Assembly: GCF_009882985.1 (NCBI RefSeq)
Contig: NZ_WTUZ01000022.1
Span: 1,277,065 to 1,341,064 of the forward strand
DNA length: 64,000 nucleotides
Direction: 5' to 3'
Source: Paenibacillus silvestris
GTDB taxonomy: Bacteria; Bacillota; Bacilli; Paenibacillales; NBRC-103111
Part shown: in pieces, positions 29,861 through 38,139 of the stretch
Numbering within the stretch: the first letter of the stretch is position 1
How the letters are laid out: every line of letters begins with the position of its first letter
Position numbers and translations under genes: made by a program
The notes under the pieces: generated by a model
What the model saw: only the letters and a program-made list of their open reading frames with translations
The model's database searches: none
Told to the model about the DNA's origin: nothing

Positions 29861-29874
29861 TGAAAGCGTTACCA
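29861..29874. promoter_or_regulatory. cre-like site overlapping the translation start region of the YesN-type gene
   Basis: TGAAAGCGTTACCA matches 13 of 14 positions of the CcpA consensus TGWAANCGNTNWCA. It directly abuts the start codon and covers the spacer to the ribosome binding site, where CcpA could act as a roadblock to transcription. Confidence 0.6.
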
Positions 29875-29965
29875 CCTTTCTAGACGCATGTTTTCTCATT
29901 TATTGTAGAACGTATAACGCAAATAAACAATGACTTCCCGTCAGGTGTGTTATTTTGGAATATGA

Positions 29966-30011
29966 TTCTGAAAATGCTTGTATAGAATTGTTCCTGGCTC
30001 ATTCCTATAAT
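29966..30011 (+). promoter_or_regulatory. Candidate activator-dependent promoter of the second sugar importer
   Basis: TATAAT at 30006-30011 in the context TTCCTATAATG, with TTCTGAAAAT 40 bases upstream (29966-29975) and TGTATAGAAT between. The same arrangement precedes the secreted GH-D gene. The hexamer at 17-base spacing (TAGAAT) is a poor -35. Confidence 0.6.
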
Positions 30012-30083
30012 GAAATCATACCAAAGATTATGGAGCTGATGAGCGGCTTGGCCGCCGCAGCCTGGAAAAGGCGGGTTATTCAT

Positions 30084-31007
30084 ATGGAAGCGTCACTCAA
30101 ACGGATGAAAGGACAGAAATATTTATACTTGATGATGCTGCCAGCTTTCATCGTCACCTTGTTGTTTTCGTATGGACCGATGTTCGGGTTGTACATGGCA
30201 TTTATCAATTACTCGCCTGGCGGGGGTTCCTTTTTCCAACAGTTCTTTACTAGCAAGTTCGTTGGGTTCGAATGGTTTCGGTACTTTTTTACAAGCGGAG
30301 ATTTTTATATCATTATGCGTAATACGATTGCGCAAAGTTTCTTATCACTGTTAGTCGGTTTCCCTGCACCCATCCTGTTAGCTTTGATGATCAACGAAGT
30401 GAAGACGGGTTTGTTTAAAAAAGTGGTGCAAACGGTTTCCTACTTACCTCATTTCATTTCTTGGGTTATTGCGGCGAACATCATCATCACACTGCTTTCA
30501 TCGCAGGGACTTATCAACAAGCTCTTGGTGGTGCTGCATATCACGGATGAGCCGGTGCAATTTTTTCAAAATGGCCATTATTTCTGGGGGATCATTGCCG
30601 TATCCAACATGTGGAAAGATATGGGCTTTAATGCGATCATGTATTTGGCTGCCATATCCGCGATTAATCCCGAACTATATGAAGCTGCGAGGGTTGACGG
30701 AGCAAGCCGGATGCGCCAAATGTTCCACGTCACACTGCCATCGCTGCGCCCGACAATCGTGATTTTGGCTATTCTGGCGATTGGGGGCATTTTGAACGCC
30801 GGGTTCGACCAGCAGTACTTGCTGCAAAATAATACGATTTTGAAATATTCCGACGTCATCGATACGTATACGTACCGTTACGGGCTGCAAAATGGCATGT
30901 TCTCTTACGGGGCTGCTGTCGGGCTGTTCAAATCGCTCGTCGCCTTCATCTTGGTTGTAAGCGTTAATTCGCTCTCCAAGCGGATGAATCAGCAATCATT
31001 ATTTTAG
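30084..31007 (+). CDS. Sugar ABC transporter permease (LplB-like), second importer
   Basis: From the ATG at 30084 the protein has 307 residues with six membrane segments. AAAGGCGGG lies 8 bases before this start; an in-frame start 129 bases upstream would put non-hydrophobic residues in front and overlap the promoter. The ATPase-contact loop YEAARVDGASRMRQMFHVTL is clear. It is the first gene of an importer operon (permease, permease, lipoprotein, cytoplasmic GH-D enzyme) divergent from the YesN/YesM pair. No ATPase is encoded, so a shared MsmX-type subunit is expected. Confidence 0.9.
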   Translation: MEASLKRMKGQKYLYLMMLPAFIVTLLFSYGPMFGLYMAFINYSPGGGSFFQQFFTSKFVGFEWFRYFFTSGDFYIIMRNTIAQSFLSLLVGFPAPILLALMINEVKTGLFKKVVQTVSYLPHFISWVIAANIIITLLSSQGLINKLLVVLHITDEPVQFFQNGHYFWGIIAVSNMWKDMGFNAIMYLAAISAINPELYEAARVDGASRMRQMFHVTLPSLRPTIVILAILAIGGILNAGFDQQYLLQNNTILKYSDVIDTYTYRYGLQNGMFSYGAAVGLFKSLVAFILVVSVNSLSKRMNQQSLF

Positions 31008-31036
31008 AGAAAGTAGACTGGAGAGGGTGGGTCTGG

Positions 31037-31927
31037 ATGAAAACAAAATCCAGTGGCGATATCGTTTTCGCCGGGTTCGTATATGTATTTCTCATATTGG
31101 TGTTTATTGTGACGTTCTATCCATTCTGGAACATCCTAGTACTGTCTTTGAACAGTGCGGAGGATACGATCCGGGGCGGCATTTATTTCTGGCCGAGGGT
31201 ATTTTCCTTATCAAGCTACCAGCAGATTCTAACCGATCAGGAAATTTTAAATGGGGTCAAAGTGACCGTTGCACGTACGCTGATCGGTACGCCACTCGCT
31301 GTGCTCGTGATAAGCCTGCTCTCTTATCCACTCAGCAAGCGCGATTTAGTCGGAGGAAAGTTCTTTACGCTTTTCTTCATATTTACGATGTACTTCGGCG
31401 GGGGCTTAATTCCTTACTACATGATCTTAAAAAGTTTGCACCTCATCGATACGTTCTGGGTATACATTGCTCCAGGTCTAATGAATGTGTTTTTCATGAT
31501 CCTGGTGCGTACATTTATTCAGCAACTGCCTGGGGAATTGGATGAATCTGCGAAAATGGACGGAGCGAACGATTTGCAAATTTTCCTCAAAATCGTGCTC
31601 CCATTAACGCTTCCGGTGCTGGCTACGATAGGGATGTTTACGGCCATCGGCCATTGGAATTCATGGTTTGATTCCTATGTGTTCACCTATAAACCGGAGC
31701 TGAAGACGCTGCAGGCTGTGCTTGTCAAAATTTTGAACCAATATCAGACGTCAACGATGGTGTCGGATGCGCAGCAGATGGCCGATTCAGCGAAACGTCT
31801 TGCTGTATCATCGGATTCGATCCGAATGGCAGCAACGATTGTTGCGACCCTGCCCATTGTCATCGTATATCCGTTCCTGCAAAAGTACTTTGTCAAAGGC
31901 ATGACCGTAGGTGCGGTGAAAGCGTAA
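31037..31927 (+). CDS. Carbohydrate ABC transporter permease (LplC/YtcP-like), second importer
   Basis: A 296-residue membrane protein with six hydrophobic segments and the EAA loop LDESAKMDGANDLQIFLKIV. The ending YPFLQKYFVKGMTVGAVKA matches the LplC/YtcP family and the paralogue at 13345. The gene starts 29 bases after its partner permease with GAGGGTGG upstream. It completes the membrane channel for the lipoprotein that follows. Confidence 0.91.
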   Translation: MKTKSSGDIVFAGFVYVFLILVFIVTFYPFWNILVLSLNSAEDTIRGGIYFWPRVFSLSSYQQILTDQEILNGVKVTVARTLIGTPLAVLVISLLSYPLSKRDLVGGKFFTLFFIFTMYFGGGLIPYYMILKSLHLIDTFWVYIAPGLMNVFFMILVRTFIQQLPGELDESAKMDGANDLQIFLKIVLPLTLPVLATIGMFTAIGHWNSWFDSYVFTYKPELKTLQAVLVKILNQYQTSTMVSDAQQMADSAKRLAVSSDSIRMAATIVATLPIVIVYPFLQKYFVKGMTVGAVKA

Positions 31928-32038
31928 TTAAGCTTCTTATTCATGAAAGGCGGTGGTTTGGAGCGGATCTTCCGGATCTTGCATGTAGCCAAGTATTTGC
32001 ATTAATCAATCATGAGAAGTCAAGGGGGAAATAGGTCT

Positions 32039-33658
32039 ATGTTCAAAAGAAGGAAAACGTTCAACGTGCTGCTTTCAACGGTACTAATGGGTTCGGTCAT
32101 CGCAGGCTGCTCCACGAAGGATAATACGGCTTCGTCCAGCGAGAATCCAACTGTTACAGCGGATAGCAAAGCAAACGATACAACACCGATTAAATTGACG
32201 TTTTTTGATAAAAATACAGGCGATGCCTTCACGAATGAGGTTGCCAAGGAAATTACGAAACGCACGGGAGTTACGATCGAAATTCAGCAGCCGACAGGCA
32301 ATCCTGCGGAGAAACTGAATCTGATGCTGGCCAGCAGCGATCTGCCGGATGTCGTGCTGATGGACCGTTCAGGCGATATTGTCAGCAAATATATTGCTGC
32401 AGGAGCGATCATTCCACTGGATGATCTCATTGCGAAATTCGGTCCCAATGTGAAAAAAATGTACGGTGATACCTTGAATAAGACACGGTTCACTGACGGC
32501 AAGAATTATTATCTTTCCAACTGGTACGGTCCAGAGAACGAACCGGTATTCGGCATGAGCATGCGGAAGGATTGGCTTACGCAGATTGCTCCTGACAAGG
32601 CTGAAGGCGGGAAGCCGTTCACGGCGGACGAATTCGAAACATTGTTAAAAGATTTCAAATCAAAGCTCGGTAAAGTCGACGGCAAAGACGTATTCCCGAT
32701 GTCATTTAACGGTGAAAATATGAGTGCTGTGCTAGGAACGTTCAAAGGCATGTGGGGAATGAAGGCCTTCTATGAAAACAACGGGACGCTGAAATACGAT
32801 GTGAAAGATCCGAAATATAAGGATATGCTGCTGTATTTGAACAAACTGTACCGTGAAGGCTTAATCGATCCGGAATGGCCAGTGAATAAGAAGCAGACTT
32901 GGGAGCAAAAAATTTCTAACGGGCTCGTCTTTGCAGCACCAAGCGCTTATTGGGATTTCGGTACGCCTAATGGCGTGCTGAAGAAATCGGGCGGACCCGA
33001 AAAGCAGATGTATCCTTACAAACTTGTAGGACCTGGTGTCGATCCGTCTAAGACAACGTTGGGGCCTAAGAGCACGCTCGGCTGGGATGCAATTGCCATT
33101 ACGAAGACGAACAAGAATCCAGAAAGAACGATGAAGCTCATCGACTTCCTGGCAAGCGAAGAAGGCCAGTATCTGCTCATGTGGGGCATCGAGGGTGTAC
33201 ACTGGGATATGAAGGATGGCAAGCATACGCCGCGTCCGGAGGTGCTGCAAGGCTTTAAAGACGATTGGGATAGCTTTGCGAAGAAAACCGGTATCCGTAA
33301 ATGGACTTGGTTCGTTAAGAACGGCAAAGGTTCTGACGGTACGCCGTATGATTTGCCAGGCCGTTACCAACGTGGTGAGATTGACCAGATGGCGCTCAAG
33401 AACTTGTCCGATACGGTGTGGGATACATCGGTATACGACAACTTAGGCCCTGCCGGCGGCACGCCAGATGCGCTAGTCAGCCAGAAGGTTACGGATATTA
33501 TGAACCAAACGATTACCAAAATCATTATTTCTAAGAGCGAAGCCGATGCATCCGCTCTGTTCGATAAAATGCTTGCTGACATGAAGGCAGCTGGCGATGA
33601 GAAAGTGGAGAAAATCTTTAGCGACAACTACAAGAAACGCACAGATCTTTGGAAATAA
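32039..33658 (+). CDS. Sugar ABC transporter solute-binding lipoprotein (family 1), second importer
   Basis: A 539-residue lipoprotein from the ATG at 32039, preceded by AAGGGGG; a longer in-frame start at 32012 lacks a site. The signal peptide ends in the lipobox VIAGC (MFKRRKTFNVLLSTVLMGSV before it), then a S/T/N-rich tether. Family 1 binding-protein features include PIKLTFFDKNTGDAFTNEVA, MLASSDLPDVVLMD and LLMWGIEGVHWDMKDGKHTP near the C-terminal lobe. It should bind the oligosaccharide released by the secreted GH-D enzyme or its companions and pass it to the permeases upstream. It follows the permeases and precedes the cytoplasmic GH-D enzyme, so all four genes probably share the promoter near 30006. 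Confidence 0.9.
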   Translation: MFKRRKTFNVLLSTVLMGSVIAGCSTKDNTASSSENPTVTADSKANDTTPIKLTFFDKNTGDAFTNEVAKEITKRTGVTIEIQQPTGNPAEKLNLMLASSDLPDVVLMDRSGDIVSKYIAAGAIIPLDDLIAKFGPNVKKMYGDTLNKTRFTDGKNYYLSNWYGPENEPVFGMSMRKDWLTQIAPDKAEGGKPFTADEFETLLKDFKSKLGKVDGKDVFPMSFNGENMSAVLGTFKGMWGMKAFYENNGTLKYDVKDPKYKDMLLYLNKLYREGLIDPEWPVNKKQTWEQKISNGLVFAAPSAYWDFGTPNGVLKKSGGPEKQMYPYKLVGPGVDPSKTTLGPKSTLGWDAIAITKTNKNPERTMKLIDFLASEEGQYLLMWGIEGVHWDMKDGKHTPRPEVLQGFKDDWDSFAKKTGIRKWTWFVKNGKGSDGTPYDLPGRYQRGEIDQMALKNLSDTVWDTSVYDNLGPAGGTPDALVSQKVTDIMNQTITKIIISKSEADASALFDKMLADMKAAGDEKVEKIFSDNYKKRTDLWK

Positions 33659-33743
33659 GGATGCGGTTCTGGGAGGCCGGGGCATGATTCGGCTTCCTTT
33701 TTTCTTTTGACAGCTGTACATATTGAAGGGAGCGTGTTTATCG

Positions 33744-35783
33744 ATGGCATCCGATATCAGGATTCAAACGCTGAATGGACAAGTGATTGGGGAAAATGGG
33801 GCCTGCCGAATTACGATCGATATGACGAGTGGTTTGGCTGATTATGTATGGTCTTCCGGCGCTGGAGTGACCGGCGCTTATAGCACAGCGAAGCTCGGAG
33901 AAGAGCTTGTTCGATCGACCGAATACACAGAGCACAGATTGGATGATGGAGGCGCTCGAACCATCCACGACCAATTCGGTTCTGGCTGCCAATTTTCCGT
34001 CATCCATACCGCTGAGGCTCTTCCGATCATGCGACAAACATTTTGGATGTATGAAACATCGCCTTACGTTTTCGTTCAGGTTGAAGTAGAAGGCGAAGCG
34101 GAAGCTCTGCAGACGAACTATATGTCGCCGTTGTCAGTCGATGCAGCGCTGGGGTCATCAGCGATCTCACTCGGGACAGACACACATGAGCTAAGGGCGC
34201 TGCTTGTTCCTTTCGATAACGACAAGTGGGTGCGCTACGAATCCGTTGCCATGCCTGGGCAGTTGGAAAGCTACGAAGTTACAGCTGTTCTTGAACCCGC
34301 CTCCAGAAAAGGCTTAATCATCGGTTCCATCACACATGATACATGGAAAACCGGGCTGAAAATCGTCGGAGAAGAAGGATCAGCGATTCATCGACTGGAG
34401 GTATACGGCGGAGCGGCCGGTGAGTATACGCGCGATACGATTCCTCACGGCTCGTTAATCGGCCAAACCATTGCTTCACCTCGAATCTTTGTAGGCATGT
34501 ATGACGATTATAGAGTGGGAATGGAACAGTACGGGATGGCGAATGCCCAAGCAGCGCCTCCACTTCAATGGGAGCATGGTGTTCCTTTCGGATGGAATAG
34601 CTGGTCGGCCGCAGGGGCGGATCTTGACTACGATCTTTATGTTCATACGTCGGATTTCTTGAAAAGCTTATATGACGGAGGTTTTCATCACGAAGGGACC
34701 GTCTATCTCAACTTTGACTCGTTCTGGACCAACTTAAGCGAGGTGCAGCTTGAGGACGCCGTGCGTCACGTTCGCGACAACGGGCAAAAAGCAGGCACTT
34801 ATTGGACGCCTTTTGCCTTCTGGGGGAAAGATTTCGACCGGAAAGTGGAAGGAACGGACGGCAAATATACGTACCGGGATCTCCTGCTTCAAGATGGTCA
34901 AGGCCACATATTGCCTGAATTGGACGGCGGGCTAGCGATCGATCCTACGCACCCGGGCAGTCTGCTGCGGACGGAGTGGTATCTGGAGCGTTTTGTCCAA
35001 GCAGGATTCGAATATATAAAGCTTGATTTTCTCGGTCATGGTGCTCTGGAAGGCAGACACTTCGATCCAGAAATACGTACAGGCATTCAGGCGTACAACT
35101 TTGGCATGTCGTTGATCAGGAGAAGGCTCGATCCGGAAGTGATCGGACGCCCGTTCTTTATTAATTTGTCCATTGCACCGATGTTTCCGCATCAATATGC
35201 CCATAGCCGGCGCATCTCCTGTGATGCTTTCGGTACCTTGAAAGATACGGAATATATGCTGAATTCACTTACTTATGGGTGGTGGATGAATGGAACCTTA
35301 TTTCCTTACAATGATCCTGACCACACCGTGCTGTACAAAAGCTTTAACCAAGAAACAACAACATTGCAGGAAGGTCGTAGCCGGTTGAACGCTTCCATTA
35401 TAGCCGGGACGGTGCTCTTGATGGGGGACGATTTCCGCCAGGAGGAAGCGAGGAACAGAGCGAGCGCGTGGTTGACCCGCCCGGAGCTTCTAGCAATTGG
35501 GCGGGCAGGGAAGAGCTTTAAGCCGCTTGAGGGAAATACCAATGACTCTGCGGCTGATGTTTTTTTCAAAATGGAAGGCAATAATGAAGTTTATATCGCG
35601 GTGTTTAACTATAACAAAGATGAAGCGAATGAGAGAAGCATATCCGTCGAGCGTTTGGGCTTGCCCAAAGAAGATTCGTATATGCTCTATGATCTGTGGG
35701 AGCAAACCGCCTACCCGTCGTCAGGCGATATCCATGTTCGCTTGGAACCGGCTATGTCGAAGGTTTTTAAATTGTTATTCTAA
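33744..35783 (+). CDS. Cytoplasmic clan GH-D (alpha-galactosidase-like) glycosidase
   Basis: A 679-residue protein without signal peptide; AAGGGAG lies 11 bases before the ATG at 33744. It lines up with the catalytic region of the secreted enzyme at 22115 along its whole length: ACRITIDMTSGLADYVWSSG at the N-terminal sandwich, VPFGWNSWSAAGADLDYD, the nucleophile strand YIKLDFLGHGALEG, and the SRRISCDAFG segment. The secreted version adds binding modules and C-terminal domains that are absent here. It probably hydrolyses imported oligosaccharides, the last step of the route begun outside. The linkage specificity of this subgroup is not known to me. Its last 9 bases overlap, tail to tail, the end of the gene on the other strand. 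Confidence 0.88.
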   Translation: MASDIRIQTLNGQVIGENGACRITIDMTSGLADYVWSSGAGVTGAYSTAKLGEELVRSTEYTEHRLDDGGARTIHDQFGSGCQFSVIHTAEALPIMRQTFWMYETSPYVFVQVEVEGEAEALQTNYMSPLSVDAALGSSAISLGTDTHELRALLVPFDNDKWVRYESVAMPGQLESYEVTAVLEPASRKGLIIGSITHDTWKTGLKIVGEEGSAIHRLEVYGGAAGEYTRDTIPHGSLIGQTIASPRIFVGMYDDYRVGMEQYGMANAQAAPPLQWEHGVPFGWNSWSAAGADLDYDLYVHTSDFLKSLYDGGFHHEGTVYLNFDSFWTNLSEVQLEDAVRHVRDNGQKAGTYWTPFAFWGKDFDRKVEGTDGKYTYRDLLLQDGQGHILPELDGGLAIDPTHPGSLLRTEWYLERFVQAGFEYIKLDFLGHGALEGRHFDPEIRTGIQAYNFGMSLIRRRLDPEVIGRPFFINLSIAPMFPHQYAHSRRISCDAFGTLKDTEYMLNSLTYGWWMNGTLFPYNDPDHTVLYKSFNQETTTLQEGRSRLNASIIAGTVLLMGDDFRQEEARNRASAWLTRPELLAIGRAGKSFKPLEGNTNDSAADVFFKMEGNNEVYIAVFNYNKDEANERSISVERLGLPKEDSYMLYDLWEQTAYPSSGDIHVRLEPAMSKVFKLLF

Positions 35784-37223
35784 CGTCCATTTAAACTTAT
35801 TTTTCGTAAACGTTCCTAGTACTTTGAAGTTGTGATCGACAACAACAATTTTATCCAAGTAAGTAACTCTTCCTTCTATAGAGCTAGGATTGTTAGTTAA
35901 CGTTTTCAATAGCTCCTTTAGCACGATATCTACCGACGTTGTAGTGGCAACTCCTTTTGTCATTGCGATCGTGCCGCCAATTGTATATTTTTTATGTGCA
36001 TCTTTGTCATCTTTTAGTACCTTCTCGGCAATGTGCTTGACACCAGGGTGCAAATCTGCCGACGAATGAACTAGATTCTCAACATGTGTAACCTCATGTT
36101 TGGCGACGTTTTCCTGCAGAGACATAGTTAGACCAGGATATTTTTTATCACGTGTCACTTTATAGTCGAAGCTTTTGGAGGCCGATTGCTTGTCGTTATC
36201 CAAATGATAAACAAGATCCACTTGATAGTTCGATAAGATTTCCCTTTGGACATCTAGAAGCTCGTAAAGCATGTCTTTCACCATACTTTCGTCACCAGCA
36301 CGTTGCATCATATCTGAGTACCAGGTTTTAAAACCTTTAATCATTGGGGATACGCTGGCCCATTCCAGCAATTTGATAATTTCATCTGATTTATCTGGGA
36401 AGAGTTTGCTGACAATGGGTATGATTTGTTGAAATGCAGAATCTGCTTGATTGGTGACAGCGGTTGAATAACTTTGAGGCTGCTGCTGTGAAGCATAGTT
36501 GTACCCATATTGCGCATATTGCCCGTAATATGCGGGTTGCTCGTAACCGGTTTGAGGCTGCTGCTGTGAAGCATAGTTGTACCCATATTGCGCATATTGC
36601 CCGTAATATGCGGGTTGCCCGTAACCGGTTTGAGGCTGCTGATAAAAGCCTACGCTAGGGTAATTACTTTCCGGATACGAGCCACTTTGACTGGCAAATT
36701 GCTGTCCAGAATGTGAACTGCCCAATTGGTTGGAGGCATCTATTGTTGGCGTGTTTCCTTGTGTTTGCGGAGGAGAGTTTGGGACCTGAAGAGAGGCATT
36801 TGTCGTCTGCTTAGAGCTTGAATCTTCTATATCCATACCGATCTCTTCGACAGGCGTCCCTTTGAGCTCATCGAAGGCTTCGCCAAAAGCATTATCGATA
36901 TCTTGTATGGCTGCGGCAACGGAGTTATGCCGCTTCTGCAATATGCTGAGCGTGCGATCCACAATAGCCTTAGAAAAACCAGCTGCCAAAGCGTAATTAT
37001 TTACTGTGTATTCCAATTCGTCCACCTGGTCAGCGCTTAGCTGTCTTTGAATCGTACCATGACTCGCATTTGTGAGATGCTGAGTGACCATCCTTTGTAC
37101 CATGCGGTTTCCAACCGAACGATGTGCGGCATGCAGGGCATTCACAGATGGGGGATACCCGCGACGGACATCGGATTGTATCCCTGAATTATCCTTACTT
37201 TTCGCTTGATGAGTTAATAACAT
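35775..37223 (-). CDS. Putative zincin (HExxH) protein with eCIS-associated N-terminal motif and Q/Y-rich repeats
   Basis: A 482-residue protein without a classical signal peptide. Residues 30-45 read LHAAHRSVGNRMVQRM, similar to the LQR-x-GNRAVQRL motif at the head of many proteins associated with extracellular contractile injection systems (eCIS) and the DUF4157 domain. Residues 65-125 look helical. About 130-250 is disordered and Q/S/N/Y-rich, with two 26-residue repeats (QPQTGYGQPAYYGQYAQYGY...). About 260-350 is again helical. HEVTH at 376-380, in VAKHEVTHVENL, is an HExxH zinc-protease signature, but the third ligand is not identified. GGGGGA lies 4 bases before the start. No eCIS structural genes are in the window. 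Function is unknown; a secreted or injected protease-like effector is the leading guess. Confidence 0.6.
   Translation of the reverse strand: MLLTHQAKSKDNSGIQSDVRRGYPPSVNALHAAHRSVGNRMVQRMVTQHLTNASHGTIQRQLSADQVDELEYTVNNYALAAGFSKAIVDRTLSILQKRHNSVAAAIQDIDNAFGEAFDELKGTPVEEIGMDIEDSSSKQTTNASLQVPNSPPQTQGNTPTIDASNQLGSSHSGQQFASQSGSYPESNYPSVGFYQQPQTGYGQPAYYGQYAQYGYNYASQQQPQTGYEQPAYYGQYAQYGYNYASQQQPQSYSTAVTNQADSAFQQIIPIVSKLFPDKSDEIIKLLEWASVSPMIKGFKTWYSDMMQRAGDESMVKDMLYELLDVQREILSNYQVDLVYHLDNDKQSASKSFDYKVTRDKKYPGLTMSLQENVAKHEVTHVENLVHSSADLHPGVKHIAEKVLKDDKDAHKKYTIGGTIAMTKGVATTTSVDIVLKELLKTLTNNPSSIEGRVTYLDKIVVVDHNFKVLGTFTKNKFKWTLE
36473..36649 (-). repeat. 78-bp tandem repeat inside the zincin-like gene
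   Basis: Copies at 36473-36550 and 36551-36628 differ by one base, and a partial third copy starts at 36629. The period is 26 codons, so copy number can change without a frameshift. The near identity points to recent expansion or gene conversion. Confidence 0.92.
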
Positions 37224-37372
37224 AAGTCCCCCTAATGAACGGCTATTTCGCAGGCAAGACTCCTTATGTCAACCGTTACTTCCCATTATTTTCCTTAATT
37301 ATAACAAGGATGCTCTAAAGCGTCATTACATTTACCAATGGTGCTGCTATCGTTCTTCAGCCACTAAGAGGT

Positions 37373-37401
37373 TTGCAAAGATTTCAAAAATCACCTATAA
37401 T
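37373..37401 (+). promoter_or_regulatory. Promoter of the TetR regulator gene
   Basis: TTGCAA (37373-37378) and TATAAT (37396-37401) are 17 bases apart. The -10 lies within the left arm of the palindrome at 37390-37431, so a bound repressor would block polymerase. Confidence 0.75.
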
Positions 37402-37431
37402 ACTGAATGAATGTTCAGTGATATAGGTGAT
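37390..37431. promoter_or_regulatory. TetR-type operator (autoregulation)
   Basis: Arms ATCACCTATAATACTGAA and TTCAGTGATATAGGTGAT pair at 16 of 18 positions around six bases. The core ACTGAA-N6-TTCAGT is repeated exactly before the MFS gene at 38095-38112. Confidence 0.8.
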
Positions 37432-37475
37432 TATCATTTTTGCAGATCCCGCGGTCAGAAAGTGGTGAAGCATGT

Positions 37476-38075
37476 GTGAATAAAAAGAAACAGCAAACCG
37501 AGCAAACGAAGAAAAAGATCGCCGATGCGGCAAGAGGTTTATTTGCTCAAAAGGGCTACAAAGCAACCGCTATTGAAGACATTGTCAAAGCAGTAGGCTG
37601 CAGCGCAGGTAACATTTATTATCATTTTAAGAACAAGGAAGGGCTTTTCCTGCACTTACTTGAGGAGTGGAACACAGAATGGGATCGGAATTGGTTGGTC
37701 AAGGAAAAGTTGTACCTGACTATTACCGATAAATTATACGGCATGGTCGAATATTTAGCGCATGATCAACTGAATCATCCACTCACGAGGGCTGCTGATG
37801 AGTTTTTTAATAACGCGGAGAAAGCACCAGATGTGGAGGAGCGAATAAACGTTATGGTCAAAGGGTATATTGACTTTAATCGACAGTTGCTTCAGAAGGG
37901 TATCGATAGCCATGAATTTGAAATTACGAATGTCTCGGGTCATGCGATTATTCTGGACAGTCTGTTGCTTGGGCTAAGCCAGCATTGCCGGAGAATGGAA
38001 CGTGACGAAGCGCTAGCGGCATATCGGTTGGCTATGGATGTGTTTCTGCAGGGCATTGCCAAGCCGAAGCACTAG
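37476..38075 (+). CDS. TetR/AcrR-family regulator of the adjacent MFS pump
   Basis: About 199 residues from the GTG at 37476 (GTGGTG upstream); a TTG at 37440 is possible but adds residues absent from the family. The N-terminal DNA-binding domain is textbook: IADAARGLFAQKGYKATAIE, DIVKAVGCSAGNIYYHFKNK, EGLF. The C-terminal ligand domain is helical and unassigned. Its own promoter is overlapped by a palindrome whose core recurs before the MFS transporter gene 65 bases downstream, so the protein probably represses both genes and is released by a compound the pump exports. Confidence 0.9.
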   Translation: MNKKKQQTEQTKKKIADAARGLFAQKGYKATAIEDIVKAVGCSAGNIYYHFKNKEGLFLHLLEEWNTEWDRNWLVKEKLYLTITDKLYGMVEYLAHDQLNHPLTRAADEFFNNAEKAPDVEERINVMVKGYIDFNRQLLQKGIDSHEFEITNVSGHAIILDSLLLGLSQHCRRMERDEALAAYRLAMDVFLQGIAKPKH

Positions 38076-38091
38076 TGCTTTTTTTTGCAAT

Positions 38092-38115
38092 AATACTGAA
38101 TAACTATTCAGTATT
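38092..38115. promoter_or_regulatory. TetR-type operator before the MFS gene
   Basis: AATACTGAAT and ATTCAGTATT are perfect complements around four bases. The core ACTGAA-N6-TTCAGT equals that at 37402-37419. Confidence 0.8.
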
Positions 38116-38139
38116 ATTCGGTAATAGGAGGAGTAATAA

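Noticed and set aside
36473..36649. CRISPR-like array
   Set aside because: The units are directly adjacent with no spacers and lie within a coding frame.
36464..36658. Plus-strand frame made of repeated peptides opposite the zincin-like gene
   Set aside because: It only reflects the 78-bp DNA repeat; no ribosome binding site and no independent protein features.
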